From positions 8,066,001 through 8,130,000 of the forward strand of contig NC_037651.1 of NCBI RefSeq assembly GCF_003254395.2: a DNA stretch of 64,000 bases. The letters are read 5' to 3'. This document shows, piece by piece, positions 24,551 to 37,190 of the stretch (positions within the stretch are counted from its first letter, which is position 1; each line of letters begins with the position of its first letter). The DNA comes from Apis mellifera. Lineage: Eukaryota > Arthropoda > Insecta > Hymenoptera > Apidae. The notes beneath the pieces were generated by a model. That model was not told the origin of the DNA. It worked only from the letters and a program-made list of their open reading frames with translations, and made no database searches. Position numbers and translations under genes: made by a program.

Positions 24551-26616
24551 CTTTCCTCCATTACTACAACGTTAATTAAAGAGACTATAATATTAAATTT
24601 TAATTAACATTTCGAGTTAAGGAGATTCTAACAAATATTTTTTGATTCTCTGTTATTCTCTGAATTCTTTTATTTTTTTCTTGCTTATATTTATTATATA
24701 TTTTTTTTAATTTTACATGCGCAAGTCAAGATTTAAATTTGAATTTTAATTATTTCATGATATAAATATAAAATTTGTTAAAAAAATATTTTTTAATTTT
24801 AATTCAATAAATAATTTATGATAAAAGATAAATTTTGCAATATTCGTATAACATAAATATACATTATTTCGCAATCATGATAGGATTGCATGATAGATGA
24901 TAAACTTATCTACATGTTCAATATTTGATATATGCGATAACGAACTTTTAATCGAAATATACAACAATAAAGGAGGATTAATTAAAAATAACTTCTCGAC
25001 GAAATATAACTTTATTTCTGTATACATTTACTTCAGCCTTATACAAAATGTTACAACTGCACATGTAATATGAACTTTCAAACATATGGTACTATTGGTC
25101 GTGATAAATCATAATAGACGTCCAGTGCAGTTATTATAATGCATATAATGATGAAATTTTATATGACGTCTATTTTTTGTTTATTGATAAATTTTTCCCG
25201 AACTTTGTTAAATAAAATTAAGCTTTTTGTTGCCTTTATACGTAATTATACATTGAAATCTTCTAATGATTTTGACAAACAACAGAATTCTTACATATAA
25301 ATGAATCATTTTTGATTAAAATATTAATCAATTGACACAATACAAAATATATATTTAACTCATTCTCTCTTACACATTATTGTATTTTTAAAGATTGTTC
25401 TAATTTATTTTTGGAACATTACGAAAAATTTCGTTAATGAACACAGTAATAAAAATCCATCACAAAATAGGGAATCAGCACAAATTACGAACTACAAGTG
25501 TACATAAACACTTGGCACTTTTTGCAGAAATTGTCATAAAGAAAATTAACATAATATTATTAAAAGCTTTATAATCCTTTTTAATTTTTTCATCAAATTT
25601 GAAATTTCTTAAGTTCTAAAGTTCTCTTCAATTTATTATTTAAAAAAAAAAAAATAAAATGGGCAACCAGAAAAAGAAATTTGTCAAATAGTGTTTTTTT
25701 TTATTATACACAGTCGTGCGAAATAATTCGCCTTGTATACGGATAATATTATTATCCTTTTTTTTGCTATATGTTATTTCGTTTGTACAAAATTGAATCA
25801 CCAAAGGATGATTGACACGACGAATCATGTGAATAAAATAGTTTTTTTTTTTTACTAAAGATCGAACTTATTAATTAAAGTACTTTTGAATCGTGTGATC
25901 CATCCTTGGTGTCTCATGTATACAAGTGTCAGGGCAGGAATATAATAACAGTCAGCGATATACAAAAATGCGATCGGTCATTTAAAAAAATTGAGCTAAT
26001 CTTAAAATTACACTTATGTTACTTTAGGACACGAATAGAGAAATCGATCACCATGTGTGCCAGCCTAGATTTCGTCAAACGCAATAAACACAACGGTGAA
26101 AACAAAAAATGAAAAATAAGAGAACGAAGACAATTCTTTTACATTTTCACTTTTCGATAATTAAAAATATCGTTTAACATCATGACAAATATCTATGCTA
26201 ACAGAGCGACATCCGGTCGATCTTTACTATTCTTTTAAACAGTGATTAGTTTCTAATTTATTCTTGTTTTTAATCATACGACCAAAGCATAATAATATAG
26301 TCATTTAGTAAATTCTCTTCTCTAATTTATCGGAAAGTTTCTGTTCATATAACCGGTTAACAACGATATTATTTCAAACGAAAGTTTGAAACTCCATTTT
26401 TGAGGTCTTCATTTCTTTAGTCTTATTTCCTCTTGCATAAATTATGCATAGCTTACCGACAAGCGAATTCGCATGAGTCGGATGAAACATATGAAACAGT
26501 TTCCAGAAGGGAACTAGTTGTTTACAAAGTTCTCTTTTTAAAATACTAAAGAAAACTTAAATCTATCACCCATGATTCATCGTGATAAATAAATTAATTA
26601 CACACAATCTAACGTT
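24551..26616. other. Promoter of hexosaminidase D and long 3' UTR of non-stop
   Basis: About 2.1 kb without a supported gene. The right-hand part, from the non-stop stop codon down to about 25000, reads as a long 3' UTR; a minus-strand AATAAA (TTTATT at 25011-25016) is a good end point. The left 400 bases should hold the hexosaminidase D promoter. Open frames here are short, unlike protein, and rejected. Confidence 0.45.
25011..25016 (-). terminator. Candidate poly(A) signal of non-stop
   Basis: A canonical AATAAA on the minus strand lies about 1.6 kb downstream of the non-stop stop codon. Closer A-rich variants exist, so shorter transcripts are possible. Confidence 0.35.
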
Positions 26617-29563
26617 TTACACCTTGGTATTTCGACCGTACTCCAAAATTTGTTTATGATAAAAAAGGAGATACCTGAAAAGGAAAGGTTTTTTCACTGG
26701 ATCCTTGGTAATGATACTGATGGCATTGTGATCAATGCCATAAACTCACCCTTCGCTAGTCAAGACGTCTTTTAATCTTGCTCTTGTAATTAAATGATCG
26801 TCACATTTAAACCATTGATCTCTTTGCTGCCGTATAAAGGCAGTGTAGTGTCCAGTCTCCAAAGAACCTTCGTGATTTATTACCGCAAATAGAGAATATC
26901 TATTGTCGCTGAATGCCATGTCTTCTCCATTCTTTGGTAGTCCATCTATCATTGCACTGTTATTGTTACCATTTCGTCTATGAGACATAAATGGAGTCAT
27001 GTCTAATTGTTCTGGAAACGATATGAACGTAGAAATCTTCTTATCCTGTATACTAGAATGCTCAAATCGTTTTAAGTGAAAGCTGGCCACAATAGGTAGT
27101 TGCTTCATTGTCAATTGCTTAGTGCTTTCTTGATACGTCTGACAATTACTACATTTTATTTTTGCGCTAGATCCTAAATGCTCTGCACGAGTGAACCTTT
27201 CCAAACAATCTAATAACGAGGTAGGAGGACCAGAACTATCGGAACCTGATGCACTAGCTGCTGGACCCAAATCCAAAGATATATCCCAAAATGGATCTAT
27301 CGTCGTAGATACTCCACTAAAAAATTATTTATATATATATATATGTATACATCAATATTTTTTATAAAATAAATCATAATATATTATATTGTGCATTTCG
27401 ATCATACTTGCATGCTTGACAAACTACATCACTTTGAAGTCCACCAGTAAAGATTTGATCAATGATACAATTACAGTGATGTGGATTATCTTTTATTAAG
27501 ATTGGCGCTGCTTCACAATGTCTATGCAGAACATCGAGTGTAGCAATAAAGAATTCATGAGCATCCTGTTGTTCATAACCTGCTAAATGTCTTGCATGTG
27601 TCCAGATTAAATGGAGAAGTTTGTGAAGCGTCAGAGGCGCTTTGCTACCAGAATAAAATTCCTGAAAAAGATGAGACACTTCACAGACCAGGCAGCGTGT
27701 TGGCTGTGGGCAGTGATGACGATCAGCAAGGAAATAATCTCTTAATAGCGGCGTGTGTATGAGTGCCTGTACAATGCAGTTCATGAAACATGTACTACCA
27801 AGATTTATAAGTCCTCTTAAACCTATAAATATATAGATTAACATATGTTAAATTTTTATTCACAATATAAGTTATATTTCATATATATTTTTATATGTCT
27901 TACCTATGGTAGAATTTTCGACCACACGTCTTCTGCGTGGATGTTTTCTTAATAATTCTGCCTCTATTTGTGTTGGTTCCCATGCTCTGTAAAATTCTCC
28001 AAAACTCAATGATTTTGCAGACTCACTCCATTGTGCTTTAGCAACTCCTAATAGCTCTCTATCATATACATAATCTCCACATTGGAAGCACAAAATATTT
28101 CCATAACAAAGATCAACAGCTACAATATAAAGTACATATTATAAAAATGTATTTTTTTTAAAATATATTACTTAATTCAATTCATATAACATACAATCTA
28201 TTAACAATTACCTAAAAAATGCTTTTTTGTCTTTGCATGTTCTTGTATATGACCTTTTACATAGCAGCCAAAGAATATACAATGAAGACAAGAATGTAAG
28301 CGATCTTTATATGTCTTACATGTATGACATAAACAACTAACAGCCTAAAAATATAGAAATCATATATTTATTGCATCATATAAAAAAGATAAAAAATTGT
28401 ATAAAACAAAAATATTCAAACAGATTAGATAAAAGAATTATTCGAGAAAGCTAGTTATCATGTATATTTATTTTATATAAAAAATAATAAAAAATTATCA
28501 TAATTAAATTATACATAGCCAGATGCAAATATTTACTGATCCAACGGTACTAGAATCATAAATCTATAATACCGTTACTTTACGTGAGTTATAAATCTGG
28601 CAAAACTTTATACCGACAGAGTAATTGTATACGGCGGCCATTTTTAAATTCATTTTCGCAGATAAATCGTTCATGAAAATAACAATATATATTCAGATAA
28701 ATCATTATCAATAAATCATCAAAAATATCATTTATATTTGTTATCATCGAAATTTATCGCAATTCATTTCATTTAATTTTTCTAATATATCATTTTTTCA
28801 AAAATTACTTTATAAAAACGATGTTTTTCAATCGAGTTACTTCGCATCATAGAAATATCTCAAAGATGATATGAATGTTTGAAGAAGAAGAATGGAAAAA
28901 TATGATTTTGTTTAATCATTGATTAATAAAATAAGCATTAAATTTTGTAATACTTTCAAAATACTACTATTATATTAAACAAAATACAAAAAAAATTATA
29001 CACATAAATACAATAATAAAATATTAAATTCGTTGTTAACATATCATGTCTGTACGCAAAATTAAATACGCGAAAAGATAAAAGTCATTGCTTTTAAAAT
29101 ACAGTAAACAATACATATATGCGCATTTACAGATGTAGTTGTCATTCTGGCTAGAATTTGCATAGCCCATGACTTAAGATCGCGAATAGCATTACGAACG
29201 ACAAAGAAAGAGAATGATTTCGTGACTTAAGAAATTGCGAAAATTTTTGGCAATTTCTTATTTTTTCATATTGCTTATTTTATTATTAATTAAACGAATA
29301 TAATACGTAAACTAAGATTATATAATAGAAAATGAAAAATAAATAAAATAGTATGATGTAGAAAGCAGAAGTGAAAATGAAAGAAAGAGAGAGACAAAGA
29401 CAGAACCTTGACCACGAATCACGTAAGAAAAAGATAGTCACACCTTTCTTATGCGTGCTTCGGTCGACGTGCTGGTCACAAAATAGGAGTGTATCACTTT
29501 GTACGGCTGGATACCCTTGGCTGCTTTGAAATTATTCAAGTGTATGCAGCCATGGTCGCTCAT
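26617..29563 (-). CDS. not: Ubiquitin carboxyl-terminal hydrolase non-stop (USP22 ortholog)
   Basis: Six minus-strand exons: 29563-29444, 28344-28212, 28119-27904, 27822-27408, 27316-26750 and 26674-26617, in phase, coding 502 residues. This is the SAGA-complex deubiquitinase that removes ubiquitin from histone H2B. An N-terminal ZnF-UBP domain (exons 1-3; Cys/His pairs such as SCLCHTC and HSCLHCIFFGC) docks it to the module. It is followed by the USP catalytic core: the Cys box NLGSTCFMNCIVQA with catalytic Cys near residue 168, the QQDAHEF segment, zinc-binding CxxC pairs (CSNC), and the His box GSLETGHYTAF with His near residue 451. The C-terminus GYLLFYHKQILEY is a family hallmark. The start at 29563 is the only ATG in its frame; the frame is open upstream but only through low-complexity Arg-rich leader sequence. 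Intron 1 is about 1.1 kb and the others 81-100 bases. Confidence 0.97.
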
Positions 29564-30245
29564 CTCAGGTTGGCGTGAGCGACGCTGCCGTGTCTCCTTC
29601 TCTTCACCCTGATAGTAACTGTGCACAAACTTTGATGCTCGCCGGTCTTCTTCAAAGCTAACCACCGGGACGATGACCACGTCGAACAAAGATCTAACCA
29701 CCGACACGACGCAGACAATAGATCGCCGACGACGGGCACGACTACGTGGAGCAGTTGCTTGACGGCGGCAGCAGCAGCGACGACGACGATGAAGACGACG
29801 GAGGCTACTCTGTGCGGGGCGTAGCACGCTGGCCTTGGTAGGAGCGCGCGTGTCGTTGACATGGAAAACCGCGTGAGCCTTGGAAAAAAAGAGCGCAAGG
29901 GTTGCCCGTGCAGTATCGTAGTCAGTCGATCGCTGTCACACCGATCTGTCCCTCGATGGTTAAGGACAGACAGTTGAGGGGACGAGAGGAGAGGCAAGAG
30001 GATTAAGCACAAACGCGCAACCGATTAAAGAAATAAATTTGATATTTCTTTTCGTAGCAAAAATAGGTAAATCACTAATGTTTGAACGCTTTAAGTTTTT
30101 CTAGGGAAAAACACCACCTTAATTTTTACAAGTTTCCGTACCCACGTTTTTGACACACGGGTGCTCACAGACACCAACCGGTCACTGCAAGCGCCGCCGG
30201 TACAAGCCAGCCCCTCTTTACCCCCACCATCAATTGTAGAACGTT
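29564..30245 (-). promoter_or_regulatory. GC-rich 5' leader and promoter of non-stop
   Basis: Directly upstream of the non-stop start codon lies about 680 bases of much less AT-rich sequence with CGACGACG-type runs, the signature of a housekeeping promoter and leader in this genome. Open frames read through it (29438-29827 and 29560-30012 on the minus strand), but they begin at non-ATG codons or consist of Arg-rich low complexity and are not treated as genes. Composition drops back to AT-rich at about 30250. Confidence 0.55.
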
Positions 30246-33162
30246 TTCAGGGACGACATTTTTAAGGTGCTAAAAGCTTTTTAATTTTTAATTTTTATTT
30301 CATTTTTCATCTTTAAATGAAATTATATAAAATACAATGTATTATAGATGCTTGATAATTATTAAATTGAGAATATATCAATGAAGTTTAACGAGATTTC
30401 ATAATATTGCTTAATTTTATAAAGTGTTTTATGATTGGTGGATTATATATGATTTCGAGAATCGAAATTTGGAATAATTGGATATCGAAACAATAGATTT
30501 CTACCAATAAAATTATTTACTTTTATATAGCAACTTTCGATTGGTTATCAAGATTTATCCTTTTGAATTTTACGATTTAAAATCATCCATCTTTTTAAAC
30601 GATCATTTTCGTTATGTGCTTCATAAAGTAAAAAACTGATTTAGAGAAGATTTTATTGAGAAATAATAAAAGAAGACAAAATGCAAGTAAGTCAATATAA
30701 TATATTTATTATCGTATCATTAAATTGTGTTAATAAATATATATGCAAATAATTTAAAATAGTATTAATGATAGTAAAATAGAATTCTATTTTTCATCAT
30801 TCTTAATAAAAAAGATTTTAAAAATTTAATAGTTTATAAAAAAAGTTATTTTATTTTGATATATTTTTTATAATTTAATATTTCTATATAGAGTGCAAAA
30901 AATTATTCTAAATTTCCTATTTTTATAGGACTGTAAAATTGCATACGTTCCTGAAGTGTCCGTTTTCCTAACCCCTCTTACCCCAAAGTAACAGCTGCGC
31001 ACAGTATAAGTACATACATCCCTTTGAAATCACATTCCCAGTAGCTTGCAAAAGACCATTAACTGATAATTCCTTCGTAGCGTGACACATTCAGATTTAA
31101 TGCTATTTTACAGTTTTATTGTCTATCAATGATGCTATATGAATCGGATTAAATTTTAATCAAATCTTAGTTTTCTAACCTCAAAAATCATAATCAATAA
31201 TTTATTTTTTTTTTTTTTCAGAAAATATATTTTTTTTTTTTTATTAAAATATTTTATAGATTTTTTTTATAAAAGATTTTTTATAAAAAAAATAATTCTT
31301 ATAAATATATTATTAAATTAATATTTTAATTATTAAAAAAAAACAATTTTTAAAAAATTAAATATTATAAAAAAAGATTCAATATTATTTTTATAAATTA
31401 ATTTTTTTTGCATGTTCTTAAAAATTTTTTTTATTTTGATTTCACATCTACTTTTATCGATTGTACCAAATTAAATAAAACTGGATACTCAGCGTCATCT
31501 ATCTTGATACTTGGAAAACATTTAGTGTTCGCTCAAGAAAAAGAATTAAAGTTTAACATTATTTCATGTTTTTAACGAATAAAAAATATATATATATATA
31601 TTTCATTTCTATATCAGATAAAAATTAAATTAGTAGATAAAATAATATTACATGTAATATAACATGATTTATATATTGAAAAATTTATACATTATAATTT
31701 CATTAATAATTTTTTATTTTTAATATCAAATAGTTCTTTAATAATTTTATACAATGCTTCGTCTTGAATTAACTTATTAATTAATTAAGTTATTTAATCA
31801 AAACTCAACTTCTATTAAAAATAAAATTTATAAACATTATTAAAAGAAGAATTAACAAACATATAATGAAATGTTTATCAATGAAATTACATAATGTAGA
31901 ATTAATCTTTCGCATGATAATTGAATAAAAAATGCAAAAATAAGATCTATCTCTTTATTAAAACATAATTTACATAACACTAAACATACACAATAATTAC
32001 ACTCTTCTAATACACAAATTAAAATAATTTTGATATGAGAAGCGGTATATTTTTTATATACTACATATTGTACAGAGTGTTCCATAAAAAACAATTGATT
32101 TTACGTAAAAAATCAAATTCATTTTCACTGTACATATTTTTCACGAGATTTTGTGACTTGAATTAATTATTGTTCTCATTCACAAAAATAGCATTTTCTG
32201 CTATAAATTACACGCATTTTATGCATTTTTTTCAAAAACAAAAATTTGCTAAAATTAATTTTATTTTGCATTTACTATTTTGTTTTCAAGAATTAATATT
32301 TGTATCATTTATTAAAGAACACTCTACAATTAACTACTACAGAAAATATATTAATTTTCATGGTATTTCTGTTCGATTCCGTTTCGTTTCATAAAGATCA
32401 ATATAATCTGAATATTATTATGAATAAGATCGTATCAATTGTATTATCTAATGTGAAATTCAAATTTATAGATTTAAATGTGATTTAATGAAGTAAACAG
32501 GAAATAATTTTACAATCATATAAAATGTTCCAACCTGAAAGTTAGCTGTAATCGAATTCAACTGAGCGAGACTCTCAACGAAACGAAACGAAATCTCAAC
32601 CAGCCTCTCATAATAGAAAGCACTTACAAATCTACTGTTACGATAGAATACTTTGCCGAGTATTGTCGACGCTCATTTTTATTGTCAAAAAGCACCATAA
32701 AGGCTGCTCTTGACTAGAATATTAAAAGATTGGTCGACTATTAAAACCTTAATAATTATTAACAGATATTTTATAATAATTTGCAATATTATTTTAATTT
32801 TCTTAAATGTCAATTATTTGTTTAAAAAACAAAATCATGATAAGTGTATAGCCCTGTCAAATATATTTTATAAACTTAGATTTTCAAACAAACAATGTTT
32901 GTTTGAATTCCTTGATCATTTGATCAAATATACAATCATTCTTAAGTTTTCAATATTCGTTTCAGTCGCTTAAAATCGTCTAATTCAATTTGACGATTTA
33001 ATTATAACACATATAAAGGGAATGTATAATCGACACGATATAATGCATGATAATTTAATTTTAATTAAATTTTCGACTGGTCTTCTTGAATTTTTCAATT
33101 AGCACTTAATTAACCGCGATGAGGAAATAGAAATTTATATTTAATAATTTCTTTTCATAGTA
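30246..33162. other. Gene-free AT-rich region
   Basis: About 2.9 kb of very AT-rich sequence with A- and T-runs. One less AT-rich patch at about 30935-31075 (CCCCTCTTACCCC, then CAGTATAAGTAC) resembles a small promoter but no gene follows it. Near 32520-32700 another richer patch carries CGAAACGAAACGAAATC. Short similar phrases AGAGTGTTC occur at 32075 (plus) and 32318 (minus), hinting at an old inverted-end element. No coding sequence can be supported. Confidence 0.4.
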
Positions 33163-33723
33163 TTAGATTGGAAAGAAAGTTCTTGCGGTTTTTAACTATT
33201 AAATTCAAATGCACATATCTCGGCTCAAACAAAACTTTATTAATCAAAATAAAGACCATTGCAATCAATGAACTTTTGGCAAACGAGAAACAAGTTTTGT
33301 TATTCCGGTTGAATAAAATTCTGAAATCTTGGAGGCGACAAACTCGTTTCAGTATTTCTCTGGGATTTGAAGCATTTCTTGCGTTCATTGTCTTCAAGTT
33401 TCTCAAGTAACTATTTCGAAATTTTTTAAATCACCATTATGCAACATTCGTTAGTAGTCCTAGGACCAAACTCGTTGATATCCCGGTAGTTTTCCAATCT
33501 AGTTTGAATAGGAAAATTGTTCGAATCTGCTTCTTGTTATGTTTTCAACATCCTAAGAAATCAGAAAAATTAATTTGAAAATAAACTTAAAATCACATTT
33601 TTCACAAAGCGAAAAATATCTTTAAAATTATATATAAAGTCAATGTAATTTAACATCAACTTAATCGAAAATAAAGCATTTAAAATCAAAATAACAAAAA
33701 GAAGAACTTTCTTTCCAACCTAA
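33163..33723 (-). mobile_element. Decayed, internally deleted mariner element
   Basis: The ends are inverted copies: TTAGATTGGAAAGAAAGTTC at 33163 and, on the other strand from 33723, TTAGGTTGGAAAGAAAGTTC, one mismatch in about 22 bases. Each end is flanked by TA (33161-33162 and 33724-33725), the target duplication of Tc1/mariner elements. The 561-base body is far shorter than a full element (about 1.3 kb) and keeps only a remnant of the transposase C-terminus near the left end, on the minus strand. It is therefore non-autonomous. The rest of the interior is too decayed for me to place. Confidence 0.85.
33240..33318 (-). pseudogene. Mariner transposase C-terminus remnant
   Basis: On the minus strand the codons read FYSTGITKLVSRLPKV, then after one extra base IDCNGLYFD and a TAA (33242-33240). 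This is the usual mariner ending (a helix with LP, then a short xGxYFD/E tail just before the 3' terminal repeat). The one-base insertion breaks the frame, and the catalytic DDD part is absent, so it cannot be functional. Confidence 0.8.
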
Positions 33724-35070
33724 TAACATCATTTGTTGTAAGCGCAAATGAATATTGAAACTCATTTTGAAGGCTACACACTCATTTTTTTTTTTTTTTA
33801 CATTGAATTTATAACTCATTCTAAAGATACATTCAAATATTTTTTTTTTTATTACTTTCAACCTCTCTTTTACAAAATTAAATTTAGAAAACATAAATAT
33901 TACTCGTACCGATATCACACAAAAATTTTCCAAATAATCTCAGATTTTTTTTTTCTCTTTGTTTCAGAAAAAATAATATTATATAATAATCAATAATGAA
34001 ATTGGATTATGAAAAAATAAATATGTTCGAAACAAAAGAGCTAAAAGTAACAGGTAGTTTCCGATGATTCGCAGATTGAAGCGATTAATTTCAGGTGCAA
34101 TGAATGTTCTCGGCACAGTTTTGTAATCTTCAGAGCCTCTCCCTAGCGTTCGTTGACTTGTGGTTCAGGGCTAAGTCCTGGCTTCGTTTGTGACGCGTAA
34201 TAATGTGCGTGCGGCTTACTTTGCTGCAAAACTGGGACGCTGCGTGCTGAAAGAAGAGACAATTGTGGGAAGAGAGGTTGAAAGCGAGATTACCACGATG
34301 CTCTGTTGTTGAACATCTTTATACGTAGTTTCTTTTTTTCGAACAATCATTGGACTTGGAATTGATGGAACTTTCTGATAGGTTGCATGTTTTCTTTTTC
34401 AATTAACAAATGCGCATGAAAATGCAGATTCTAATCACGTACTGTGCTATATGAAAGATTCATTTCACACTGGCGCTGTACGTGTTTAATAGCCTGCCTT
34501 TAAACGTGATAGCTCTACGCTACTGAACAAAAGTTTGAGAGTCATCCTCTTGATAATATATTATTTTGTGAAAATTCAAGAAATTTTGATTAAAATTTTA
34601 TAGAGTTTATAAATAGAATAATGTTTAAATATTACATATAATATTAATATTAAATATAAGTATACATTGTTTATATTTATTTTTATATTTTTTTAGTTTT
34701 ATACTTAAAATATAACAATGAAGATGATGGTTCGAAATTCGTGATCAGTACAGTAAGTAGTATTTACACGATTCGACAATTCTGTTTTATCAATGTTTGT
34801 TGACTTATATTATAGATAAAGATATGCACGATATTTCTATACAAAAAATCGACGTGAATTTCCAAAGATGTTAAGACCGAAGGCATGAAAAGAATTAATA
34901 ATTGCAAGCAATAAATTGTGGAAAATTGCGTATACCAATGATTTCAGACAAACGATTATTTTTCAACGTAGTATACAGCTTCAATTCATCGTCGCAAATA
35001 AGGCCATATGTATTAAAGCTATTCGTACGTGTTACATGTATAATGTACACACTGATTATACATCAAACAT

Positions 35071-35073
35071 ACA

Positions 35074-35112
<39 letters not shown>

Positions 35113-35150
35113 AAGTATATATATATATATTATATACATATAATATATAC
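35071..35150. repeat. (TA)n microsatellite cluster
   Basis: Two long TA runs (about 35071-35108 and 35115-35150) separated by GTATAAG, with further TATATA nearby. Low-complexity repeat in noncoding sequence. Confidence 0.85.
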
Positions 35151-35694
35151 GTATTTATTGTTCGAGACTAAGGTACTATAAATTCATTATTCTTTCTCCT
35201 TCTTTTTTTCCCTCTTCAGTTAACTTAAAAAAAGGGAACGAACGAAACGATAAATACATATTTTGTATTCACATAAGACCGTACAAGATTTATTGTACGT
35301 AATTTTTGTTCCAAATAGAATGATTATGTCATAGTTTAAATAACAAATATATATATATATATGTATAATTAATAATAATTATTATCGTATCTTAAACTAA
35401 TAGAGTGATAATAAATGACTATTTTCTCAGAAATGAATCCTCTGGAATCCATATATGTCATCTAATATATGACACGATAAAATAATATGATAAAAGCTTG
35501 TATTCTCATATATTGGCTGAAGTAATTAAAGGATCAAAATAATTAAAATTTCTCTCCTTAAGAATAAATTTATACGTATATTCTGATTACTTCAAGCAAT
35601 ATAGATTATTAACTGTTTATTTCAAAAATTAGAAACTATTCTCTATTGTTTCAATAGGAATTTATAAGTAACGCGTGCCGTATTAAAAATCACA

Positions 35695-35847
35695 ATGGCT
35701 TTGAGACAAATGAAAAGTCAAGGAATGGAATGTTGCCGGTATCGCGTTACAGAGGATCAATTTCTCCAGGTAATAAAATCAATGTCATTCATTATCGTTG
35801 CCTTCTATTTGTTCCCGAGTTGTCGTTTCTGTCTTTTGATACCATAA
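35695..35847 (+). CDS. Candidate short ORF or first coding exon
   Basis: ATG in a good context (CACAATGGC) opens a 50-codon frame ending at TAA 35845-35847. After 25 codons (MALRQMKSQG then ECCRYRVTEDQFLQ) a donor-like CAG|GTAATA follows at 35769/35770. So it is either the first coding exon of an unseen plus-strand gene or a small protein whose second half is hydrophobic (SFIIVAFYLFP). The first 75 bases are less AT-rich than the surroundings. No family is recognised and no later exon was found before the yellow gene, so this is weak. Confidence 0.25.
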   Translation: MALRQMKSQGMECCRYRVTEDQFLQVIKSMSFIIVAFYLFPSCRFCLLIP

Positions 35848-37190
35848 AATTTATGCTCGTTAACATTTCGTTTTCTTTTTTTTTTTTCCAAGCCATTTTG
35901 ACAAACTTCCAAATGAGCAGAATTTTCATTGATAATCAACTTTCATCGCGTTCTTAATAAATATCTTCTTTTCAATCTCATACATGTATCCTAGAAGCAC
36001 AATTTTTATTTAATTTCTCTTGCAAAGTCATGCAATCGGACTGCAAGCGTTTTAATTTGATTGACAGATTTAATATTCGTCATTGACAATGTTAAGGGTC
36101 AATTAAATATGAATTATGATGGCATTACAGCGAAAATTTCTGTGTAAAAAATATAATTTTTTTTATTACGATATAACGTTCAGCAATTCAATTAAGTGAT
36201 CTTATTGAACGCGAACAAAAAAATGAATATTTATGAAATTACCAATATATATAATATATTTACAATAAAACTATTTTCATTCCAAAGTATTAGATTTCTC
36301 TAATTAATATTTTTTTTTTCTCTGTATAAGAAACATTACTATTGTAAAACTTTATTTGATTTTGAAAAATCTAACAAAATATTTTTTTCCTTTTCTTTTT
36401 TATCATCAATAATATTGTTATAGAATGTATGAAAATAAGAATCGAGCCATTGTTGAGATTGTAAAGAAAAATAGATACATTACTGTTCACAATAAAGACC
36501 ATGTAGAAATACTTATTCGTAATAATAGCGATGAACTGCAGGAGATCAATTTTGCTCTCGGTCCATTTCGATGAAAATCTTGAACACAGCAATTGCGATT
36601 GTGAAAATGACATTGAACAAAGATGCTTTTGCTTCTCGAGAAATTTATTATTTTACTATTTTACTTCAAATTGTTACTCGATGATAATCTTGATCGAATT
36701 ACTCTTTGGCAGGATTTTTCATCTTTGTTTGAACATCATAGATCTACAAACTTTTTTATATAATAACATGTGAATTAAAATTTTTATTGCAATCGAAATT
36801 AATTAACCATTCAAGATCATTTCTTTTATCGTGAAAATTATATTAATAAAAGTTTAACAATTTTCCTGGAATAGTGTAGTATCATATTATTATAAAAATA
36901 ATATTTATGGAATTAAAGTGGAAATATGGTAAAGAAATAGAAAAATTAATAATTAGTGATCTCAAATGATCAAGTAATTTTACTTGGTTTCTTTTCTCAC
37001 CATTTCATATCACAATCATGTACACGTTTACAATTTATAAATGTACTATAAATGTTCAAGGCCAGCAAAATTTGGACGGTTCATCGTATTACCTGTAATT
37101 TTGCATTTCGAAAAAGATAAAATGTCTTTAATATGTCCGAGCATATCCGAAGAAAGAAAAGAGAACAAGGGAACAAAAGAGAAAGAAAAA

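Larger units (their letters stand above)
33724..37190. other. Mostly noncoding region upstream of nothing identified
   Basis: About 3.5 kb between the mariner relic and the yellow gene's stop codon. A less AT-rich island at 34080-34310 stands out from its flanks but has no long frame. TA microsatellites lie at 35071-35150. A small plus-strand ORF begins at 35695. The last few hundred bases before 37191 probably include the yellow gene's 3' UTR. Nothing else is supported. Confidence 0.4.

Noticed and set aside
25906..26112. 68-codon plus-strand frame
   Set aside because: It is antisense within the probable 3' UTR of non-stop and has no protein-like pattern.
29438..30012. Arg-rich minus-strand frames upstream of non-stop
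   Set aside because: They are low-complexity readings of the GC-rich leader and lack an ATG or depend on a non-ATG start; the real start is the only in-frame ATG at 29563.
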